NCBI GenBank assembly: GCA_903892635.1
Contig: CAITJH010000064.1
Location: 1 to 36,468, forward strand
From: an uncultured Actinomycetes bacterium
Lineage (GTDB): Bacteria; Actinomycetota; Actinomycetes; S36-B12; UBA5976
DNA: 36,468 bases
Direction: 5' to 3'
A program made the position numbers and the translations under genes. Positions 28,797 to 36,468 of this stretch are shown here, one piece after another. Below the pieces are notes generated by a model. It was not told the origin of the DNA and did no database searches. It saw only the letters and a program-made list of their open reading frames with translations. Numbering within the stretch: position 1 is the first letter of the stretch; every line of letters begins with the position of its first letter.

Positions 28797-30395
28797 TTAC
28801 TGTTTAATCTGCTTACCGAGCAAGCCGTACGAAATCGCGTCCTCAAGCGCCAACCACGAAGCAGCAATAACGTTCTCGTGAACACCGACTGTGTTCCAGC
28901 GACGTCCCTTGTCGGCTGTTTCGATCAGAACACGAGTGACCGCGCCTGTGCCTTGGCCGCCATCAAGAATGCGCACCTTGTAATCAATTAGTTCGAGATT
29001 AGCTAATTCAGGGAAACGTTGAACAAGTGCCGAACGCAATGCGTTATCAAGCGCATTCACTGGGCCATTACCTTCGCTGGTGGCGATCAAGCGTTCACCA
29101 TCAACGTACAACTTCACAGTAGCTTCACTAACAACTAGGCCGTCTTCACGCTGTTCGACAATTGTTCGCCATGACTCGACAGTGAACTTGTTGACAGCGT
29201 CACCTGAAATCGCAGAGAGCAACAACAGTTCGAACGAGGCGTCAGCAGCCTCGAATGACCAACCTTTGGACTCAAGATTTTTCACTTGCTCGACAACCTT
29301 GCCGATTGCTTCAGGTTTTTCAGTTAGGTCATAACCAAGTTCTTTACCCTTGAGTTCAATCGAGGCACGACCGGCCATCTCGGTAACCAGAACGCGCATA
29401 TCGTTGCCTACGACAGATGCATCAATGTGGTTATACAGTTCAGGGCTCACCTTGATCGCGCTAGCGTGCAAGCCTGCTTTGTGCGCAAACGACGAGACTC
29501 CAACATACGGCTGATGCGTATCTGGTGGCAGGTTGGCAATTTCAGCTAAAGCATGCGAAACGCGCTGCATGTCCGCCAACTTTCCTTCAGGCAGAACATG
29601 CATTCCAAGCTTGAGTTCGATGTTGGCGACAACAACAAAGAGGTCGGCATTTCCGGTGCGCTCACCATAACCATTTGCAGTGCACTGAACATGAGTAGCG
29701 CCAGCTTCAACAGCAGCGATTGAGTTGGCGATTGCACATCCCGTGTCGTCTTGGCAATGAATACCAAGACGAGCGCCAGTACGCTCTTTCACATCGGTCA
29801 CGATTGCGCTAATTCCACTTGGCAACATACCGCCGTTTGTGTCGCACAATACGGCTACATCGGCCCCTGCATCGATAGCCGTTTTTACGGCAGCGACACC
29901 GTAATCAGCATCATGCTTATAGCCATCGAAGAAATGTTCGAAGTCCACGAATACGCGACGACCTAGTGCAACGAGAAGCGACACCGTATCGCGAATCATC
30001 GCGAGGTTTTCTTCCTTAGTCGTCTTTAGAGCCTGCTCAACGTGCCACACGTCGCTCTTAGCCACCAACGTGATGACCGGAGCCTGTGAATCAATAAGTG
30101 CGCGAACCTGCGGATCGTCCTCAGCTGAGATGCCAGCCTTGCGAGTCGCGCCGAAGGCGACCAACTTCGCATTCTTCAACTGAACTTCGCCAGCTGCCAT
30201 GCGCGCGAAGAATTCAGTGTCCTTTGGTAATGCTCCGGGCCAGCCACCCTCGATGAATCCAACACCGAAGTCATCAAGAATTCGCGTTACGGCAAGCTTG
30301 TCTTCGACTGAGTATGTGATGCCCTCACGTTGAGCACCATCGCGAAGCGTGGTGTCGTAAACGTGAAATGCGTCAGTGACGCCAGTGTTAGTCAT
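28797..30395 (-). CDS. cimA: Citramalate synthase (LeuA-superfamily, CimA)
   Basis: HVYDTTLRDGAQREGITYSVEDKLAVTRILDDFGVGFIEGGWPGALPKD, HCQDDTGCAIANSIAAVEAGATHVQCTANGYGERTGNADL, C-terminal allosteric-type domain. Confidence 0.9.
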   Translation of the reverse strand: MTNTGVTDAFHVYDTTLRDGAQREGITYSVEDKLAVTRILDDFGVGFIEGGWPGALPKDTEFFARMAAGEVQLKNAKLVAFGATRKAGISAEDDPQVRALIDSQAPVITLVAKSDVWHVEQALKTTKEENLAMIRDTVSLLVALGRRVFVDFEHFFDGYKHDADYGVAAVKTAIDAGADVAVLCDTNGGMLPSGISAIVTDVKERTGARLGIHCQDDTGCAIANSIAAVEAGATHVQCTANGYGERTGNADLFVVVANIELKLGMHVLPEGKLADMQRVSHALAEIANLPPDTHQPYVGVSSFAHKAGLHASAIKVSPELYNHIDASVVGNDMRVLVTEMAGRASIELKGKELGYDLTEKPEAIGKVVEQVKNLESKGWSFEAADASFELLLLSAISGDAVNKFTVESWRTIVEQREDGLVVSEATVKLYVDGERLIATSEGNGPVNALDNALRSALVQRFPELANLELIDYKVRILDGGQGTGAVTRVLIETADKGRRWNTVGVHENVIAASWLALEDAISYGLLGKQIKQ

Positions 30396-31585
30396 TAAAC
30401 GATCCGATGCATCCAGTTATGAGTATCCGCAGCGCGGCCAGTTTGAATATCGACAAGTGCCTTACGAAGCTTCATTGTTACTTCGCCAGGTTCACCATCG
30501 CCAATTGTCCAAGCGCCACTGTTCTTACTATCAACGCGACCAACCGGAGTGATAACCGCAGCCGTGCCACAGGCGAACACTTCACTGATCTCTCCTGATG
30601 CGCATCCTTCACGCCACTCGTCGATGGTCAAGGTACCTTCCGAGGCTTCGTAGCCAAGGTCGTTTGCCAGCGTGAGCAGTGAGTCGCGCGTAACACCCGG
30701 CAACAAAGTGCCAGTCAGACGTGGAGTAATAAGGCGAGCATTTGCACCAGTTCCATAGACGAAGAACATGTTCATTCCGCCCATTTCCTCGATGTACTTT
30801 CGTTCGATTGCATCGATCCACACAACTTGGTCGCAACCGTTTTGTGCCGCTTCAGTTTGTGCAAGCAAACTTCCGGCGTAATTACCTGAGCACTTTGCTT
30901 CGCCAGTTCCACCCGGAGCCGCCCGCACAAAGTCATCCGAAATCCACACCGAGACTGGCTTTACTCCTTGCGGGAAGTAAGCGCCTACAGGTGATGCCAA
31001 CAGGACATATGCAACTTCTCCAGATGGCTTTACACCAAGTGCAGGTTCAGCGCCGTACTCGAACGGGCGAAGGTACAAAGACTTTTCAGGGTCCTCTGAG
31101 ACCCACGCTTGATCCTGTCGAACCAACGCATCGATCGAACCGATAAATAAATCCGTTGGAACCGGAGGCAGCGCCAAACGATAAGCAGATCGTTGGAATC
31201 GAAGAGCATTTGCTTCTGGGCGGAACGTGTAGATGCCACCATCCTCGAAACGATAAGCCTTAAGGCCTTCGAAGATGGATTGGCCATAGTGCAGAGCGTT
31301 CATGGCATAACCACCAGCAGACGCATCGCTTGCGACGATTTCTGCGTTGTGCCAACCCTTGTCTGCATTCCAAGACACGCGCGCGACGTGATCGGTGAAG
31401 TACTTTCCAAAACCTGGAGCGGCAAGAATCTCGTCCCGAGCAGCCTGGCTCGCAGGATGGTCACTGACTTTTACATCAAATGCACCTGTGTTACTCACAC
31501 GCTCTACGGCTGGGTAAAGCGGAGCACCTGAATTAACAACCTCAGCTGCTGTGACATCGAGACCGGGATGAATGTACTGACTCAT
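30395..31585 (-). CDS. ilvE: Branched-chain amino acid aminotransferase
   Basis: HYGQSIFEGLKAYRFEDG, EMGGMNMFFVYG, LLPGVTRDSLLTLA, EVFACGTAAVITPVGRV. Confidence 0.96.
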   Translation of the reverse strand: MSQYIHPGLDVTAAEVVNSGAPLYPAVERVSNTGAFDVKVSDHPASQAARDEILAAPGFGKYFTDHVARVSWNADKGWHNAEIVASDASAGGYAMNALHYGQSIFEGLKAYRFEDGGIYTFRPEANALRFQRSAYRLALPPVPTDLFIGSIDALVRQDQAWVSEDPEKSLYLRPFEYGAEPALGVKPSGEVAYVLLASPVGAYFPQGVKPVSVWISDDFVRAAPGGTGEAKCSGNYAGSLLAQTEAAQNGCDQVVWIDAIERKYIEEMGGMNMFFVYGTGANARLITPRLTGTLLPGVTRDSLLTLANDLGYEASEGTLTIDEWREGCASGEISEVFACGTAAVITPVGRVDSKNSGAWTIGDGEPGEVTMKLRKALVDIQTGRAADTHNWMHRIV

Positions 31586-31624
31586 GGCTTAACGCTACCT
31601 GCTCTTACTCGTTGCTTGAAATGT

Positions 31625-32668
31625 TTAGCCCGTAACGAGCGCAGCGAGCGCATCGCCAATTTGGCTTGTGGATCGGGTGCCGGTGCGAGCAGCAAGGTCA
31701 GTGGCGACCGCGTACTCGACTTTCTTTGCAGCATCTGGTTCACCGATGTGGTCAAGCAGCATGGCAACACTGAGCACTGTTGCTGTTGGGTCCGCCTTGC
31801 CTTGACCAGCGATGTCAGGTGCACTTCCGTGGACTGGCTCGAACATGCTTGGGTTCTTTCGACTTGGATCGATGTTGCCTGAGGCTGCTAGGCCAATACC
31901 ACCAGCAATTGCTGCGCCGATGTCGGTCAAGATATCGCCAAACAAGTTATCAGTAACAACAACATCAAATCGCTCTGGCTGAGTCAAAAAGAACATGCTT
32001 GCTGCATCAACGTGGCAGTAGTCAGTTTCGATGTTTGGATACTCCGAGGCCACATCAAGAAACGCGCGGTTCCACATATCACCGGCGTACACCAGCACGT
32101 TGGTCTTGTGAACCAAAGTGACTTTGCCACGACGACGTGATGCCCGCTCGAATGCATCGCGAATAATACGCTCGGCTCCGAAACGGGTATTCAAACTGAC
32201 TTCAGTAGCCACTTCATGTTCTGTGTTCTTGCGTAGGTAGCCACCGGCACCAACATATGGTCCTTCGGTTCCTTCACGGCATACAACGAAGTCGATGTCC
32301 TTCGAAGTTTTTCCGGCAAGCGGAGATTCGACACCTTCGAACAACTTCACTGGACGAAGATTGACGTGATGATCAAGTTCAAAGCGCAATGGCAACAACA
32401 CTCCGCGTTCGAGAATGCCAGGCTTGACTGATGGATCGCCGATAGCTCCGAGCAGGATGACGTCTTGTTGCTTCAACTCGGCAATAACGCTCTCTGGCAA
32501 CGTTTCACCAGTTGCGTTGTATCGTCGAGCACCGAGGTCGTATTCCGTCGTCGAGAACGTCAGACCGACACTTGGGGCAACTGCCTCAAGAACTTTAAGA
32601 CCCTCGGCCACTACTTCAGTGCCGATACCGTCGCCAGGGATTACTGCCAATTTAATGTTGCGTGCCAT
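31625..32668 (-). CDS. leuB: 3-isopropylmalate dehydrogenase
   Basis: [84 protein letters not shown]. Confidence 0.97.
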   Translation of the reverse strand: MARNIKLAVIPGDGIGTEVVAEGLKVLEAVAPSVGLTFSTTEYDLGARRYNATGETLPESVIAELKQQDVILLGAIGDPSVKPGILERGVLLPLRFELDHHVNLRPVKLFEGVESPLAGKTSKDIDFVVCREGTEGPYVGAGGYLRKNTEHEVATEVSLNTRFGAERIIRDAFERASRRRGKVTLVHKTNVLVYAGDMWNRAFLDVASEYPNIETDYCHVDAASMFFLTQPERFDVVVTDNLFGDILTDIGAAIAGGIGLAASGNIDPSRKNPSMFEPVHGSAPDIAGQGKADPTATVLSVAMLLDHIGEPDAAKKVEYAVATDLAARTGTRSTSQIGDALAALVTG

Positions 32669-32771
32669 GCGTTCAAGGCTAGTGCCACCGTCTCATCTAG
32701 TGAAAACCCATCTTGCGATGTGGAACGGGACGAACTTGGGCGAAATCCCTTGCGCTGCTAGGCTGGAAGCA

Positions 32772-32813
32772 ATGTACGCGAGCCTGCTCCTTCGCAGCCG
32801 CAACGAGGCCTAA
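32772..32813 (+). CDS. leuA leader peptide MYASLLLRSRNEA
   Basis: 13-codon ORF with three consecutive Leu codons (CTG CTC CTT), stop inside the following RNA hairpin, ~100 nt upstream of leuA. Confidence 0.8.
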   Translation: MYASLLLRSRNEA

Positions 32814-32854
32814 GACAACCGGCCCTCTCGTTGCGGTGAATCTCTGCTTGCCGG
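32798..32854 (+). promoter_or_regulatory. leuA leader RNA pseudoknot (LEU-element-like)
   Basis: 10-bp stem CCGCAACGAG (32798-32807)/CTCGTTGCGG (32827-32836); loop CCGGC (32819-32823) complementary to downstream GCCGG (32850-32854). Confidence 0.75.
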
Positions 32855-32910
32855 ATGCGCTCACAATTGCTCCACCCCACATCGCTCGTACATCACTAAA
32901 GGATTCCTGA

Positions 32911-34659
<1,749 letters not shown>

Positions 34660-34681
34660 TTGCAAAACTTATTCAATTGCC

Positions 34682-34716
34682 AACGATGCCTAGGTCAATT
34701 CGACCTAGGCATCGTT
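34682..34716. terminator. Strong 15-bp perfect hairpin between leuA and the NIL gene
   Basis: AACGATGCCTAGGTC-AATTC-GACCTAGGCATCGTT; no long U-tract, so the terminator role is provisional. Confidence 0.65.
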
Positions 34717-34727
34717 AGTATTTAGGC

Positions 34728-34970
34728 ATGCAGCATCACCGTTATCGCCTGACCTTTCCTGAAACTCAAGTTCAGGAACCTGTGATCTACAAGATCGTCA
34801 AAGAATTCGATGTCGTCCCGAGCATTCGTCGCGCATCAATCGAAAATCACTTTGGCTGGATGATCATGGACTTACAAGGTTCACACGAGCAGATTGATGC
34901 AGCAATCGCTTACCTCGAAGGTCTCGGCATTGATGTTGTGAACGCTGAAGGCGATTTCGTCGCAGGTTAA
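34728..34970 (+). CDS. Stand-alone NIL-domain protein
   Basis: 80 aa MQHHRYRLTFPETQVQEPVIYKIVKEFDVVPSIRRASIENHFGWMIMDLQGSHEQIDAAIAYLEGLGIDVVNAEG; NIL-domain pattern as at the C-terminus of MetN. Confidence 0.85.
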   Translation: MQHHRYRLTFPETQVQEPVIYKIVKEFDVVPSIRRASIENHFGWMIMDLQGSHEQIDAAIAYLEGLGIDVVNAEGDFVAG

Positions 34971-34990
34971 CCTATAAGAGACTTAATGAA

Positions 34991-35545
34991 TTACATCTCA
35001 ACTATGACTTCAGGAAACTTTGCAAACATCACTGCATCAGTCTGAGTTCCATCACGTCGCGTCATACCTTGACGCAATACAGTCTCCATCTCAAAACCTG
35101 CTTTGAGCAAGACCTTTTGCGAACCAACATTCTCTGGAAGTGTCACCGCCTGAACACGGCGAAATCCAATTGAGAATGCGAAACTCGTGGCTAACTTTGC
35201 TCCAAGATGCGCATAGCCGTGTCCTCGAGCATCCGGTGCGATCCAATACCCAAGTTCACAAAAGTGATCGAAGTGGATGCAGTGATGCAAGGCAAAACTG
35301 CCAACTACTTCCCCATTGACTATGCCTGCAAATGAAATGGAATCTTGCAGATCAAATCCACGAGCTTGATGCACAAAGAAATCATCGGCGGTTGAACGCT
35401 CATATGGAACAGGCACTGTCGTGAGTAATTGAATTGTTGGATCCTGACAAATCTCAAAGACAGAATCCATGTCTGACTCTGCCCATGGGCGCAGCATCAA
35501 TTCGCCATCCATCAAGGTCGGAACACTGCTTGGCCAAGAAATCAT
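34991..35545 (-). CDS. GNAT N-acetyltransferase (RimJ/RimL-like)
   Basis: LMLRPWAESDMDSVFEICQDP, ELGYWIAPDARGHGYAHLGAKLATSFAFSIGFRRVQAVTLPENVGSQKVLLKAGFE. Confidence 0.93.
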   Translation of the reverse strand: MISWPSSVPTLMDGELMLRPWAESDMDSVFEICQDPTIQLLTTVPVPYERSTADDFFVHQARGFDLQDSISFAGIVNGEVVGSFALHHCIHFDHFCELGYWIAPDARGHGYAHLGAKLATSFAFSIGFRRVQAVTLPENVGSQKVLLKAGFEMETVLRQGMTRRDGTQTDAVMFAKFPEVIVEM

Positions 35546-35695
35546 AGAGCGAGCCTATTAGGTGTATTCATCAAATCGTCACGAGATCTGCACTCTGTCG
35601 TAACACCCCTCTAACAATTGAGAGTTATCCTGATTGTGAAGGCTAGGTTTCGCTGCTTCATCGGCATAAGTAGCGGCACCGAGCCTTCGCCATTA

Positions 35696-36468
35696 CTAGC
35701 GGAAAATTCCGGTGTGACCGAGCGAGTATCGCCCAGGTTGCGGATAGAACGACAAACCATGTGGGCCAAGACCCACTTTGATTTTCGCCAAGAGTTTTCC
35801 GTCAGATAGTTGAATGACATACACAACATCGGAATAGCGTCCCGAGACCCAAAAATCTTTGCCATCTGCGCTAATGCTTCCCATGTCAGGTGAGCCGCCG
35901 CCAGGAATCTTCCACTTATGGACAATCGTGTTGTCTGAGAAACGAAGCATTGAAATGCTTCCCTCTTCACGATTTGAGATGACGAGCTCCTGCGAATCGC
36001 GAGTGACATACAAGCCGTGCGCGCCCTTACCCGTATGTATGTAGGTGAACTCACCAAACTTTGCTGGATCCGAACTCATCACCCAGAGACCATCCGACAT
36101 CATGTCCGCGATGTAATACGTCTTGCCATCTGGAGAAATCTTGACATCCTGCGGCATTGGAGTCGGATGCATCGTGCTGGGCTTCAGGTAAGTCGTCGGA
36201 ATCTTGGCTTCCTTCAGCACCTTCATATTGACGGTATCCACCAGTAAAAGTGAGCCGCTGAATTCGCACGACACTACAAAGTACTTGCCATCGGCTGACC
36301 AATCTGCGTGATTCACGCCTTGGCACGGAACTGGCACAGTTTTATCTACTGCCATAGTGTGCGGATCGCGAAATACAATCTGGCGATCGGCGCTTGCCAT
36401 GACAACTGCATGCTTACCATCCGGCGTGAAGTACAAGTTGTAAGGATCATGAACTTTTACTGTTGCTC
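35696..36468 (-). CDS. YVTN/lactonase-like beta-propeller protein, truncated by the window edge (5' end missing)
   Basis: Repeated blades (YFTPDGKHAVVM, DWSADGKYFVVSCEFSGSLLLVD, KISPDGKTYYIADM, SISADGKDFWVSGRYSDVVYVI); frame stays open to 36468. Confidence 0.88.
   Translation of the reverse strand, partial: ATVKVHDPYNLYFTPDGKHAVVMASADRQIVFRDPHTMAVDKTVPVPCQGVNHADWSADGKYFVVSCEFSGSLLLVDTVNMKVLKEAKIPTTYLKPSTMHPTPMPQDVKISPDGKTYYIADMMSDGLWVMSSDPAKFGEFTYIHTGKGAHGLYVTRDSQELVISNREEGSISMLRFSDNTIVHKWKIPGGGSPDMGSISADGKDFWVSGRYSDVVYVIQLSDGKLLAKIKVGLGPHGLSFYPQPGRYSLGHTGIFR

Noticed and set aside
32415-32813. 132-aa plus-strand ORF spanning leuB antisense and ending in MYASLLLRSRNEA
   Set aside because: The long version is antisense to leuB; only the terminal 13-codon ORF from 32772 is credible as the leuA leader peptide.

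Overview
This 36.5-kb window is a compact chromosomal segment of an actinobacterium, probably a freshwater or streamlined lineage. That assignment is inferred from gene order and protein character, not from a search. Most of it is a housekeeping block on the minus strand: NCS1 permease/SnoaL-like/amidase; ftsY-smc-mutM-rnc-rpmF-DUF177-coaD-rsmD-recG-DAK2 (FakA-like); rpmB (+); thiL; DUF3515 lipoprotein (+); ddl; LysE exporter (+); gpsA-plsC; hup; leuD-leuC with a divergent IclR regulator; tRNA-Glu and tRNA-Gln next to gltX; FAA hydrolase; pit (+); leuB-ilvE-cimA; leuA (+); NIL protein (+); GNAT; and a truncated beta-propeller protein. rpmF (L32) is absent from the supplied ORF track and was recovered by hand. 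I see no mobile element, CRISPR array, phage or defence island, and no convincing wholly new protein system. The most interesting signals are non-coding: (1) a leuA leader with a Leu-codon peptide (MYASLLLRSRNEA) and a predicted pseudoknot; (2) a repeat cluster around tRNA-Glu in which the 3' acceptor strand and trailer can pair with a downstream inverted copy; (3) several other local RNA/DNA structures at gene borders.
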